33,703 bases of DNA from Gluconobacter vitians (GTDB lineage Bacteria > Pseudomonadota > Alphaproteobacteria > Acetobacterales > Acetobacteraceae): contig NZ_JABCQG010000022.1 in NCBI RefSeq assembly GCF_015244565.1, positions 1 to 33,703 of the forward strand. Reading direction: 5' to 3'. The position numbers and the translations under genes were made by a program. Positions 1 through 7,596 of the stretch are shown piece after piece (the stretch's first letter is position 1; each line of letters begins with the position of its first letter). The notes beneath the pieces were generated by a model. It saw nothing but the letters and a program-made list of their open reading frames with translations, was not told where the DNA came from and did not search any database.

Positions 1-69
1 TTCAATCAGAGGCTCCCAGATCGCCCATGTCTCGTCCGTAAAAGTGCCTGTTCCGTCTCCTTCTTCCAT
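1..69 (-). CDS. Transposase, N-terminal fragment (IS5-like)
   Basis: Twenty-three codons are visible, reading leftward from ATG at 69 and running off the window. The peptide ends FTDETWAIWEPLIE. This resembles the start of IS5/IS427-type transposases of Alphaproteobacteria, where a short leader is followed by a D-x-x-W-x-x-I/L-x-P-L-I/L segment. The DDE catalytic residues are outside the window. The start lies about 40 bases inside the presumed IS terminus, the usual layout. Family assignment rests on this short motif only. Confidence 0.5.
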   Translation of the reverse strand, partial: MEEGDGTGTFTDETWAIWEPLIE

Positions 70-108
70 CCCTATAATATGGGAAGTGTTTCAAGTGCTA
101 ACAGGCCC
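1..108 (-). mobile_element. Left-edge insertion sequence (partial end)
   Basis: This is the end of an insertion sequence whose body lies outside the window to the left. On the minus strand the presumed terminus reads GGGCCTGTTAGCACTTGA, followed about 40 bases later by a transposase start. The terminus abuts the disrupted MFS gene, whose frame runs into it and stops (last residues GPVST). The trinucleotide TTA (109-111) next to the terminus could be one copy of a short target duplication. The other copy is outside the window, so the exact border is inferred. Confidence 0.6.
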
Positions 109-1128
109 TAAAAGGATCGGTGTCATGGTATGGAAATGCGGGAGAAAGCCGATTGTGGCAGCGCCTGCAAGGCAGATGGCCACGATAAACCGGCGATAAG
201 GCGGGTGAATACCGTTGCGGAACGTAATGTGTTCAAGAACACGCCCGATAACGACGGCGCCAAGTGCTGCGGACAGGTAGCAGAGCGCCGTTCGCGTTCC
301 TGTTCCCGTAATATCGATATGAAGTTCATGGATAAGATAAAGTGGCATTCAGGACATGACCAGAAAGTTGAGATAATTCTGGGTGCACTGGACAACAAGA
401 ATGCCCAGAAAAGACGGGGAACGGAAAAGGTACCGGGCCGCAGTGAAAGAGAAAGGAGCGTGGGCTGGGGTGGCGGCTTTCTCGGTCGGTGCACGATAGA
501 CCTTCCACCAGATCGCGGCCCAGATCAGCCCGATGACGCCAAGCGCCATGAACTCGAAGCGCCATCCGAACAGATCAATCAGATAGGCACCGGCGATCGT
601 GCCGCCAGCCAGACCGAGCTGCATGCCGGTGAGCAGAACCGTCATGACGGAGCCGCGCTCTTTCGGAAGCGCCCAGTTGCGGACGACAGTGGCGCCGACA
701 CCGAAGGTCGGGGCTTCACCCACACCAAGCAGAACGCGGGTCATCAGGAACTGCGTGATGTTGTGGACCATCCCGCCCAGAAGCATGGCAAAAGACCAGA
801 GCGAGACGGCCAGGCTGCCGATCAGGCGGGCTCCCTTGCGGTCCAGAAGCATGGTCGAGGGCAGGTTCAGCAGGAAATACGACCACAGGAAGCTGGACGA
901 GACCCATCCCATCTGCACCGGGGAAAGCGTGAATTCCTTGCCCAGCGTGGGAAGGGCGATGGAGAGGGCCGCGCGGTCGCCATAGCTGATGACATACATC
1001 AGGAAGACAAGAAAAAAGAATATGTAGCAGACGGAACGTTTCGTTTCCGGGATATGGAGGTCGTGGTCTGGGCTGTTGTCACGCTGCCGTTCTCCGGGAA
1101 TTTCTGTCGTTTCGGATGGTGTCTGAAA
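109..1128 (-). pseudogene. MFS carboxylate/sugar-acid transporter, broken
   Basis: This is the remains of an anion:cation symporter (ACS) family MFS protein, the group that carries hexuronate, glucarate/galactarate and similar acids. The first half is recognisable from YVISYGDRAALSIALPTLG, the conserved loop region near LLDRKGARL, and GVGEAPTFG. There are three kinds of damage. First, an in-frame TGA at 349-351 separates LNFLVMS from MPLYLIHEL, where a TGG tryptophan codon would restore one continuous frame. Second, an IS truncates the 3' end near 108, removing roughly the last 120 residues of an expected 430. Third, the 5' end has no ATG or GTG in frame between the upstream stop (1129-1131) and the first membrane segment, although the frame there still codes for a plausible hydrophilic leader and TM1. 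It lies just downstream of the EamA gene on the same strand. It is very unlikely to make a working transporter. Confidence 0.82.
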
Positions 1129-1163
1129 TCAGGACTTGATGAAAAGAGAAGCCGGACGAGTGG

Positions 1164-2081
1164 TCAGGAGCCCTCGGCCGCTTCAACTGTTGCGGTTACT
1201 GCTGTCTTTGCTTTCGAAGCCCGGTCATGACGCAGCATCCAGATGCCGGATCCGATGATCAGAAGCGCACCCAGAGCCATGGCAACGCTCGGAACCTCTC
1301 CGAAGCCAAACCAGCCGATGATCGCGGCCCAGAGCAGACCCGTATAGGCAAAGGGCCCGATGGCCGAGACCTGCGTGGAGGCAAAAGCCTCGGTCTGGAG
1401 AACCTGTGCAATACCTGCAAAGGCTCCCACAACCACAAGGCACAGCGCGTCCTGCCAGCCGGGCGTGACCCAGATGAACGGGAGCGGGGCTGCGGTCATG
1501 ACCGTCATGAGAATGGCCTGCCAGAGCGAGATGGTCGTACTGGCTTCCGTGGCCGAGAGCTGGCGGATCTGCATGGTCGTCAGCGCGCCGACTGCACCCT
1601 GAGCCAGCGCAAGCAGATAGATGACGGTGGAGACGGACGTTGCGTCCGTGTTGAGCAGTCCTTTCCCGAGAGCGACCACCACGACGCCGGCAAACCCGAT
1701 CAGGACTGCAATCCAGCGCTGCAGGGAGGGACGCTCGTGCAGCAGCGGGATCGAGAGCAGAACCAGAAACAGGGGCTGTGTGTAGGAAAGGACCTGCTGT
1801 TCCGCCAGCGGCAGACGCGTCACCGTGATGACGACCATGATCATGCTGATCAGGCCGACGACGGAGCGGATGAGATGACCGCCAAAGTGATGCGTTTTGA
1901 GAATAATCCCCGTTCTGGAAGCAATCAGAAGAACAAAGGGAAGCGAAAACAGGTTGCGGAAGAATATGATTTCAAGAGTAGGAAGTCGCGATCCTGTCAG
2001 TTTCTGCAGTGCATTCAGAGCCGCAACGAAAAACGTGGCTGAAGCCAGAAGCACTGCACCGCGTTTCAGATCATGCTTCAT
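1164..2081 (-). CDS. EamA/DMT-family membrane transporter
   Basis: A 305-residue integral membrane protein with about ten hydrophobic segments arranged as two EamA repeats (roughly residues 5-140 and 150-285). This is the standard length and layout of drug/metabolite transporter family exporters. Visible landmarks are the first repeat region RNLFSLPFVLL, the conserved LSYTQPLFLVLLS and LLHERPS stretch, and a basic C-terminal tail. The family exports amino acids, metabolites or drugs, and the substrate cannot be read from sequence. It starts with ATG at 2081, lies 164 bases beyond the end of pxpA on the same strand, and the decayed MFS gene follows within about 35 bases. It may be transcribed on its own from the palindrome-containing gap upstream. 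Confidence 0.85.
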   Translation of the reverse strand: MKHDLKRGAVLLASATFFVAALNALQKLTGSRLPTLEIIFFRNLFSLPFVLLIASRTGIILKTHHFGGHLIRSVVGLISMIMVVITVTRLPLAEQQVLSYTQPLFLVLLSIPLLHERPSLQRWIAVLIGFAGVVVVALGKGLLNTDATSVSTVIYLLALAQGAVGALTTMQIRQLSATEASTTISLWQAILMTVMTAAPLPFIWVTPGWQDALCLVVVGAFAGIAQVLQTEAFASTQVSAIGPFAYTGLLWAAIIGWFGFGEVPSVAMALGALLIIGSGIWMLRHDRASKAKTAVTATVEAAEGS

Positions 2082-2164
2082 TTCAACTCATACCCCGATG
2101 CACGATACTGACGCAGCAGTGCTTTGATAACAGGCCCGAAACTGATGCAGGAATGATCTCCTGC

Positions 2165-2181
2165 TACGTTATGAAAACGTA
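2165..2181. promoter_or_regulatory. Inverted repeat upstream of EamA gene
   Basis: TACGTT-ATGAA-AACGTA is a perfect 6-bp inverted repeat with a 5-bp spacer, 84 bases upstream of the EamA start. It could be an operator for a dimeric regulator or part of a small hairpin. No regulator in the window can be tied to it. Confidence 0.3.
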
Positions 2182-2225
2182 ATGCATGTTTACGAAATCC
2201 GGCTATAGGAACTTCCGGCGGCGTA

Positions 2226-2240
2226 ATAAGAATTTCTTAT
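2226..2240. promoter_or_regulatory. AT-rich 15-bp palindrome after pxpA
   Basis: ATAAGAATTTCTTAT is a perfect palindrome (7+1+7), five bases beyond the pxpA stop codon in the direction of transcription. It has no GC-rich stem and no clear T-run, so it is a poor intrinsic terminator and may instead be a protein-binding site. Its right half, TCTTATGG, recurs in the repeat between pxpB and the SDR gene. Confidence 0.3.
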
Positions 2241-2245
2241 GGCTG

Positions 2246-3013
2246 TCAGTCATGCAGCTGGAAGGCTGGAGTCAGGACTGCGCCGGTCGCTTCAATTTCC
2301 GAACGAATGGCCTTGGCCAGTTCCAGCGATCCCGGAGTATCGCTGTGTACCAGAATGGACTGTGCCCTCACTTCAAGCCGTGAGCCGACCGAAGTCGTGA
2401 CGGAGCCGTCCTCAAGGAACTGTCTGACACGTGCCCGGACGGCATCAAGATCGTGGATGACGGCACCGGGCTGGCCACGTGGCACAAGGGTACCGAGGCT
2501 TGTGTAGGCACGATCGGCGAGGAACAGGGTCTGGGCGCGGATGCAGGCTTTGTCAGCCGCACGCTCGGTAAGCTGTCCGGGCATGCAGAACACCGTCAGT
2601 TCCCTGTCCAGAGCCGCGATGGCACGGGCAAGCCGCAATGCGAGGCCTTCATCGGCATTGGCCATATTCCCGAAGGCGGCATGATAGCTGACATGGGTCA
2701 CGCGATGGCCGTGCAGGGCGGCAACGGCCTGAAGTGCTCCGATCTGGTAGACCATCATGGCTTCCATATCGGCATCCGAGATGGACATGGCGCGGCGACC
2801 AAATCCCATGAGATCGGGCAGGCCCGGATGTGCGCCAATCCCGACGCCCTTTTCCTTGGCGAGCTGAACGGTCCGGTTCATGATCGCGTAGTCACCGGCA
2901 TGGAAGCCACAGGCCACGTTTGCAGACGAGATGACATCCATCAGCCCGTCATCATCCGCGATCCGCCAGCGACCAAAGCCTTCGCCCATATCGGAATTAA
3001 GATCGATCTTCAT
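2246..3013 (-). CDS. pxpA: 5-oxoprolinase subunit PxpA (LamB/YcsF family)
   Basis: A 255-residue LamB/YcsF-family protein. Family landmarks are DLNSDMGEGFG at residues 4-14, ANVACGFHAGD at about 31-42 and GAHPGLPDLMGFGRRAM at about 58-75, which carry the conserved acidic and histidine residues. PxpA works with PxpB and PxpC in ATP-dependent opening of 5-oxo-L-proline (pyroglutamate) to glutamate in the cytoplasm. The length is normal. The ATG at 3013 overlaps the pxpC stop in an ATGA arrangement, so it is translationally coupled and last in pxpB-pxpC-pxpA. The function is inferred from family knowledge. The neighbouring biotin carboxylase genes leave open a different amide or lactam substrate. 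Confidence 0.9.
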   Translation of the reverse strand: MKIDLNSDMGEGFGRWRIADDDGLMDVISSANVACGFHAGDYAIMNRTVQLAKEKGVGIGAHPGLPDLMGFGRRAMSISDADMEAMMVYQIGALQAVAALHGHRVTHVSYHAAFGNMANADEGLALRLARAIAALDRELTVFCMPGQLTERAADKACIRAQTLFLADRAYTSLGTLVPRGQPGAVIHDLDAVRARVRQFLEDGSVTTSVGSRLEVRAQSILVHSDTPGSLELAKAIRSEIEATGAVLTPAFQLHD

Positions 3014-4014
3014 GCTTTGCCTCCGGATTTGACGCCGTTTCGTGACTGACAGGACGCGCGGTAATGGGCTACCATCAGGCGCAGGTCATCAAGGTAGTGG
3101 CTGATTGGCTGTTCGGCTTCAACACCGGCCTCGTGGCTGCATTCCACAAAGCGGATGGCTGTCCCGATCCGGGCCTGACCCAGGCGCCAGAGATCGGCTT
3201 CGATGACGGTTGCGATCCGCGGATAGCCGCCTGCGGTGTTGGCGTCTGCAAGCTGAACAATGGGTTCGCCGGCTGGCGGAACCTGCACGATCCCCGGAAT
3301 GATGCCATAGGAACGCAGTTCGATCCGATCATGCAAAGTCAAAGGCGCGCCACTGAGGCGATAACCGACACGGTTGCTCTGCGGCGTGATCCGCCAGGGA
3401 TGATTCCAGAAACGCTCGCGGGACTCCTCCGTAAAACGGGCATAATCCGTTCCGAGGATTGCGCGCAGGAGCACGGTTTTTTCTTCGCACGGTCTTGTAT
3501 CAAGGATGCGGGCAGGGGGGACAGCACCATAACCCGAGAGATGTCCGGTTGCAGGCTGCGTTACAAGCTCGTCCCCGGCTTCCAGAAACCGTCCTTCGAC
3601 GCCGCCGAAGCTGCCCCGAAGCTGCGTGCTGCGTGAGCCGAGCACAACAGGCACGTCAATACCGCCGCTCACACAGACATAGCCCCGGGCACCCTTTTTC
3701 GGGATACCAACCTGAAGAACCTGTCCGGGAGCGGCAGTCTCGACGGACCATGCAAGCACAGGCTTGCCGTCCAGTGTCAGCGGCGCATCAATACCTGTGA
3801 CAGCAAAACTGGTTGGTGTCTCGAACCGGATGACAAACGGGTAGGTCTGAAGTTCGATGCAGGCATCGCCCGGCTCATTGCCCAGAAGAATGTTCCCGAC
3901 TTTCAGGGCCAGAGGATCCATGACGCCTGAACTGCCGACACCGAGATTACGATATCCCGGGCGTCCCAGATCCTGAATCGTATTCAGCGGCGCGGTTTCG
4001 AGGATCGTGATCAC
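3010..4014 (-). CDS. pxpC: 5-oxoprolinase subunit PxpC / KipA-type carboxyltransferase homologue
   Basis: A 334-residue protein of the KipA / allophanate-hydrolase-subunit-2 family, also annotated as biotin-dependent carboxyltransferase. Landmarks are NTIQDLGRPGYRNLGVGSSG (N-terminus), GVMDPLAL, GNILLGNEPGDACIELQTYP, and SNRVGYRLSGAPL in the second half. It is homologous to half of the carboxyltransferase region of urea carboxylase and partners PxpB. It starts at GTG 4014, overlapping the pxpB stop by four bases (GTGA), and its own stop overlaps the pxpA start (ATGA). The three genes are therefore read as one unit. The length fits the family, and I see no missing key segment. Confidence 0.9.
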   Translation of the reverse strand: MITILETAPLNTIQDLGRPGYRNLGVGSSGVMDPLALKVGNILLGNEPGDACIELQTYPFVIRFETPTSFAVTGIDAPLTLDGKPVLAWSVETAAPGQVLQVGIPKKGARGYVCVSGGIDVPVVLGSRSTQLRGSFGGVEGRFLEAGDELVTQPATGHLSGYGAVPPARILDTRPCEEKTVLLRAILGTDYARFTEESRERFWNHPWRITPQSNRVGYRLSGAPLTLHDRIELRSYGIIPGIVQVPPAGEPIVQLADANTAGGYPRIATVIEADLWRLGQARIGTAIRFVECSHEAGVEAEQPISHYLDDLRLMVAHYRASCQSRNGVKSGGKA

Positions 4015-4706
4015 AGTTCGATGCTCTCCGGGTAAAAGCGGATACGATCGCCAATGGCAAAGAGGGAGGGGGAACTGCGATGCGGATCGAAAAGGCAGAT
4101 TTCCGTATAGCCGATGGAATTCCAGCCATTGGGGCCGGTCAGCGCGGAAATCCCGGCCTGCATCCCGCCGATTGTTACGGTTCCTGCCGGCATGTTGAGG
4201 GAGGGAACGGATTTCCGCGGCGTGGCGATGCGGGGATTAAGGCCGTGCAGATAGCCGAAACCCGGTGCGCTTCCCACGGCACAGACCGTGTATTCGCCCT
4301 CATGATGAAGCCGGATGACCTCTTCGGGAGACAGGCCGGTATGGGCGGAAACCGCCGCCAGATCGTCACCCAGCGCACCTCCGTACTGCACGCCCACTTC
4401 GAAGAGCCGTCCTTCGATCTGAAGGGGCGGGAGTGTCTCCCAGGCATTCCGGAGCCAGTCTGCGATCTGTTCCGGATGCTCGGGGGCATGGGTGAAGATC
4501 AGGAGCAGGTTCGTGACGCCGGGGACGAGTTCCTGAATGTCGGGGCGGTTTTCGGTATGGGCGATGAGGGCCCAGATCCGCTGCTGCTGCCGCATGGTGA
4601 ATTCGCCAGGGGCTTCGAACAGCATGGCGCGTGTGCCCATCATGCTGATGACCGGGGCGTTGGTGGCGTGATGCCGGTCCGGTGTGAGGAGCGTGTCTGC
4701 GGTCAA
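4011..4706 (-). CDS. pxpB: 5-oxoprolinase subunit PxpB / KipI-type protein
   Basis: A protein of about 231 residues of the KipI / allophanate-hydrolase-subunit-1 family, which pairs with PxpC. Landmarks are the N-terminal MMGTRAMLFEA, the central VGVQYGGALGDDLAAVSAHTGLS (family pattern: conserved Y-G-G, then D-L-x-x-V-A), and the C-terminal APGFGYLHGLNPRIATPR with PAGTVTIGGMQAGI. It is homologous to the other half of the urea-carboxylase carboxyltransferase region. The start is uncertain. The longest convincing frame begins at TTG 4706 with a weak ribosome site, and an internal ATG lies about 20 codons further in. It is the first gene of pxpBCA and faces away from the SDR-accB-accC operon. 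Confidence 0.87.
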   Translation of the reverse strand: MTADTLLTPDRHHATNAPVISMMGTRAMLFEAPGEFTMRQQQRIWALIAHTENRPDIQELVPGVTNLLLIFTHAPEHPEQIADWLRNAWETLPPLQIEGRLFEVGVQYGGALGDDLAAVSAHTGLSPEEVIRLHHEGEYTVCAVGSAPGFGYLHGLNPRIATPRKSVPSLNMPAGTVTIGGMQAGISALTGPNGWNSIGYTEICLFDPHRSSPSLFAIGDRIRFYPESIEL

Positions 4707-4826
4707 AACATGCAGTTCCCGGGCTGTGACGGTTCCGTCTCATGGTCTCAAAGCCGCTTTTGAGGCGGCAACGAAACGATATGACCGGTGCGCGGATGAT
4801 GACCAGAGCAATTCGGCGTTTGAGGG

Positions 4827-4886
4827 CATCGGATAATCTTATGGTTCTCAGGGGGCTAGCGAGGGTTCCATCGGATTATGTTATGG
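4827..4886. promoter_or_regulatory. Tandem 18-bp direct repeat in divergent promoter region
   Basis: CATCGGATAATCTTATGG (4827-4844) and CATCGGATTATGTTATGG (4869-4886) are 18-bp direct repeats with two mismatches. Their starts are 42 bp apart, four turns of B-DNA, so both face the same side of the helix. Each has CAT...ATG outer arms, giving partial dyad symmetry. They lie in the gap between the divergent pxpB and SDR genes (4707-5021), where a shared control site would be expected. No regulator gene is adjacent. The rest of the gap shows no gene. Confidence 0.5.
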
Positions 4887-5021
4887 GGCAAGAACGAACG
4901 GCTCTTGGTGTTTGTGAAATAACTCCATTAGCGTCGGAATAATACTCCTGCCGGATGTTCCGTATTTCATGCGGTGCTGATGGCGGTCTCTTCCTGTCCT
5001 CCAGCAATGGGTCTCACTCGC

Positions 5022-5777
5022 ATGAGCAATACTCCTTACCGCACCGCTCTCGTTACTGGCGCTTCTTCCGGCATCGGCGCTGCCATTGTTCGGCGGCTGA
5101 GCGAAAGCGGCATTGAAGTTCATGCCCTGGCCCGCGATGCGAAGCGCCTTGAGACACTGGCCAGCGAGACAGGCTGCATTCCCCATGCTGTCAGCGTGTC
5201 GGATCAGGCAGGGCTTGAGGCACTGATCGCCGGTCTGGAAGTGGACGTTCTGATCAACAATGCCGGCCAGTCCCGCACGGGCAACATCACGAAAACGACG
5301 CCTGAAGACATCGACGCTCTGGTGGACGTGAACCTGCGTGCCGTTCTGCAGCTGACGCGCTTGGTCGTGCCGGGAATGATCGAGCGGGACCGCGGGCACA
5401 TCGTGAACATCAGCTCCATTGCCGGTCACTATGCCTTTACAGGCGGCAATACGGTCTATCATGCAACGAAGGCCGGTGTGCATTCGCTGTCCCAGCAGCT
5501 GCGCTGTGATTTGTTCGGCCGTCACATCCGGGTGACGGAAGTCTCGCCGGCTCGTGTGGAAACCGAGGTCTTCGGCCGTCTGATCGGGGACATGGCCGAG
5601 GCGAAGAAGCGCTTCTTTGACGAGTATGAGTCCCTGCTTCCGGAAGACATTGCCAACTCGGTGGCGTTTGCGGTTCTGGCTCCCCAGCGCATGAATGTCA
5701 GCTTCATGGAAGTGCTGCCGACGATGCAGGTCGTGGGCGGTCTGAACTTTGCGAAGAAAACCTCTGATCCGGCCTGA
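5022..5777 (+). CDS. YdfG-like SDR, NADP-type 3-hydroxy acid dehydrogenase
   Basis: A 251-residue short-chain dehydrogenase. The nucleotide-binding motif TGASSGIG is at 12-19, NNAG at 79-82, and the catalytic pair is Y146 and K150. The C-terminal half (RVTEVSPARVETEVFG, LLPEDIANSVAF, MEVLPTMQVVGGLNF) follows the pattern of E. coli YdfG, an NADP-dependent 3-hydroxy acid dehydrogenase that also reduces malonic semialdehyde. ALARDAKRL after the second strand has arginines suited to NADP(H). I chose the ATG at 5022, where family similarity begins, although the open frame extends upstream. It is the first gene of a rightward operon, with the BCCP gene starting five bases after its stop. Its substrate in this pathway is unknown. 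Confidence 0.83.
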   Translation: MSNTPYRTALVTGASSGIGAAIVRRLSESGIEVHALARDAKRLETLASETGCIPHAVSVSDQAGLEALIAGLEVDVLINNAGQSRTGNITKTTPEDIDALVDVNLRAVLQLTRLVVPGMIERDRGHIVNISSIAGHYAFTGGNTVYHATKAGVHSLSQQLRCDLFGRHIRVTEVSPARVETEVFGRLIGDMAEAKKRFFDEYESLLPEDIANSVAFAVLAPQRMNVSFMEVLPTMQVVGGLNFAKKTSDPA

Positions 5778-5782
5778 TATCA

Positions 5783-6232
5783 GTGGATATCTCACAGATC
5801 AGACGCCTGATCGATCTCATGTCTCAGGCTCCGATTGCGGAGCTTGAGATTGAGGAAAATGGTCGGAAGATCCGCCTTGCGAAGGGCGGTGGAAAGACGG
5901 GTGTGTCGCCTGTGGCGGCCACTCCGGTTCCGGTAGAAGCAAAGGCCCCTGTTGCACCGGCGGCTCCATCGCCCATAGCGACAGCGCCCAAGGCAGCCGG
6001 GACCGTCATCACCGCGCCGTCCTACGGTGTCTTTCACCTCGCTCCGTCGCCGGATGCGCCGCCTTATGTCACTGTCGGCCAGAAGGTCGAGGCAGGGCAG
6101 CAGGTCGGGCTGCTTGAGGCCATGAAGGTTTTCAATCCGGTCCGCGCAACGGCTGCGGGCGTGGTTGAAGAGATCCTCGTGGCTGCCGGCACGGAAGTTG
6201 ACATGGGAACGCCTCTGTTCCGCCTGGTATGA
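5783..6232 (+). CDS. accB: Biotin carboxyl carrier protein (AccB-like, biotinylatable)
   Basis: A 149-residue BCCP. Residues 1-34 match the AccB N-terminal segment, followed by an Ala/Pro-rich linker (about 40-75) and a biotinyl domain (about 76-149). The biotin site is LLEAMKVFNP with K115; canonical AccB has EAMKMMN. The thumb-like insert seen in acetyl-CoA carboxylase BCCPs may be present (APSPDAPPYVTVGQKV). The protein carries carboxy-biotin between a biotin carboxylase and a carboxyltransferase. It starts at GTG 5783, five bases after the SDR stop, and overlaps accC by ATGA. No acetyl-CoA carboxyltransferase genes are near, whereas the urea-carboxylase-like pxpBC are. This copy may therefore serve a different carboxylase than fatty-acid synthesis. 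Confidence 0.88.
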   Translation: MDISQIRRLIDLMSQAPIAELEIEENGRKIRLAKGGGKTGVSPVAATPVPVEAKAPVAPAAPSPIATAPKAAGTVITAPSYGVFHLAPSPDAPPYVTVGQKVEAGQQVGLLEAMKVFNPVRATAAGVVEEILVAAGTEVDMGTPLFRLV

Positions 6233-7596
6233 GTGACATGCAGCGTTTCAAAAGAGTTCTGATTGCCAATCGCGGGGAAATTGCCCTGCGGATCCAGCGC
6301 GCCTGTCGTCAGCTTGGACTGGAGACGGTCGCGGTCTATTCGGAAGCGGATGCGGACAGCCGTCATGTTCATGAAGCGGATGTGGCGCTGTGTATCGGTC
6401 CGGCGGCAGCTTCCAAAAGCTACCTCGATATGGAAGGTCTGCTTCTTGCTGCGAAAGTGATGGAAGCGGGGGCCATTCATCCGGGATATGGCTTCCTTTC
6501 TGAAAATGCGGATTTTGCGGATGTGGTGGAAGCGGCCGGTCTGACCTTTGTCGGGCCTACAGGTGACTCCATCCGCATGATGGGCGACAAGATCACGGCA
6601 AAGCGGGCCATGCGCGACGCAGGTGTGCCCTGCGTGCCGGGGTCCGACGGGCCGTTGCCGTCTTCTGCGGAAGAGGTCCGGGCCATTGCGCTTGAGGTTG
6701 GCTTTCCGGTGATCGTCAAGGCGTCCGGTGGCGGCGGTGGCCGTGGCATGCGGGTCGTGCACAGTGTGGACGAACTGGATGATGCCGTGGCCCTGACGGC
6801 CAAGGAGGCCCAGCAGGCTTTTGGCAACTCGACGCTGTATCTTGAAAAATACATGCAGAAACCGCGCCATGTGGAAATCCAGGTCCTGTGTGACACGCAT
6901 GGAACCGCGCTATGGCTCGGGGCACGGGACTGTTCCCTGCAGCGGCGTCACCAGAAGGTTCTGGAAGAGGCACCGGCTCCCGGTATTCCGCCCGAAACGA
7001 TCGCCGAAATCGGGGAGCGCTGTGTTGAGGCCTGCCGCCAGATTGGCTATCGCGGGGCGGGGACGTTCGAGTTCCTGTATGAAGACGGGATCTTCGCGTT
7101 TATCGAGATGAATACCCGCGTGCAGGTCGAGCACCCCATTACGGAAGAGACGACCGGTATCGACATTGTGGCGCAGCAGCTTCGGATCGCGCAGGGTAAG
7201 ACGCTGGATCTGCGTCAGGAAGATATCCTGATGCAGGGCCATGCGATCGAATGCCGTCTGAATGCGGAAGATGCGGCAACGTTCATGCCGTCTCCGGGCA
7301 CGGTGACGCGGTGGGATCTGCCGGGTGGTCCGGGTATTCGCGTCGATACGCATGTGGTGAGCAACTATACGGTTCAGCCTTACTACGACTCCCTGATCGG
7401 CAAGATCATCAGCTATGGAGCAACGCGTGAACAGGCGATTGCCCGGATGCGGGTGGCGCTGGCCGAGATGCGGGTCGAGGGCATTTCGACCAATATCGCG
7501 CTGCATCAGGATCTGCTGGCTGACCCGCAGTTTCAGGAGGGTGGCGTCGATATCCACTATCTCGAGCGCTGGCTGGCAGAGAGGTCACCATCATGA
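6229..7596 (+). CDS. accC: Biotin carboxylase (AccC-like)
   Basis: A 455-residue biotin carboxylase of full family length that makes carboxy-biotin on BCCP from ATP and bicarbonate. Visible parts are the N-terminal domain with LIANRGEIALRI (11-22) and HPGYGFLSEN (84-93), and the ATP-grasp domain with the glycine-rich loop KASGGGGGRGM (164-174). The carboxylation site region EMNTRVQVEHPITEE has the catalytic arginine, and the C-terminal domain contains HAIECRLNAED. It overlaps the stop of accB (ATGA) and the start of the following gene (ATGA), so the three are coupled. The sequence shows no loss of active residues. Whether this is the housekeeping AccC or a second, dedicated copy cannot be told from the window. 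Confidence 0.92.
   Translation: MSDMQRFKRVLIANRGEIALRIQRACRQLGLETVAVYSEADADSRHVHEADVALCIGPAAASKSYLDMEGLLLAAKVMEAGAIHPGYGFLSENADFADVVEAAGLTFVGPTGDSIRMMGDKITAKRAMRDAGVPCVPGSDGPLPSSAEEVRAIALEVGFPVIVKASGGGGGRGMRVVHSVDELDDAVALTAKEAQQAFGNSTLYLEKYMQKPRHVEIQVLCDTHGTALWLGARDCSLQRRHQKVLEEAPAPGIPPETIAEIGERCVEACRQIGYRGAGTFEFLYEDGIFAFIEMNTRVQVEHPITEETTGIDIVAQQLRIAQGKTLDLRQEDILMQGHAIECRLNAEDAATFMPSPGTVTRWDLPGGPGIRVDTHVVSNYTVQPYYDSLIGKIISYGATREQAIARMRVALAEMRVEGISTNIALHQDLLADPQFQEGGVDIHYLERWLAERSPS

Noticed and set aside
130-1230. 366-residue open frame on the plus strand opposite the MFS and EamA genes
   Set aside because: Charged, low-complexity translation without domains. It is a shadow of the minus-strand membrane protein frames in GC-rich DNA.
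4881-5795. 304-residue minus-strand frame opposite the SDR gene
   Set aside because: Histidine- and arginine-rich antisense translation; the plus-strand SDR has all family motifs.
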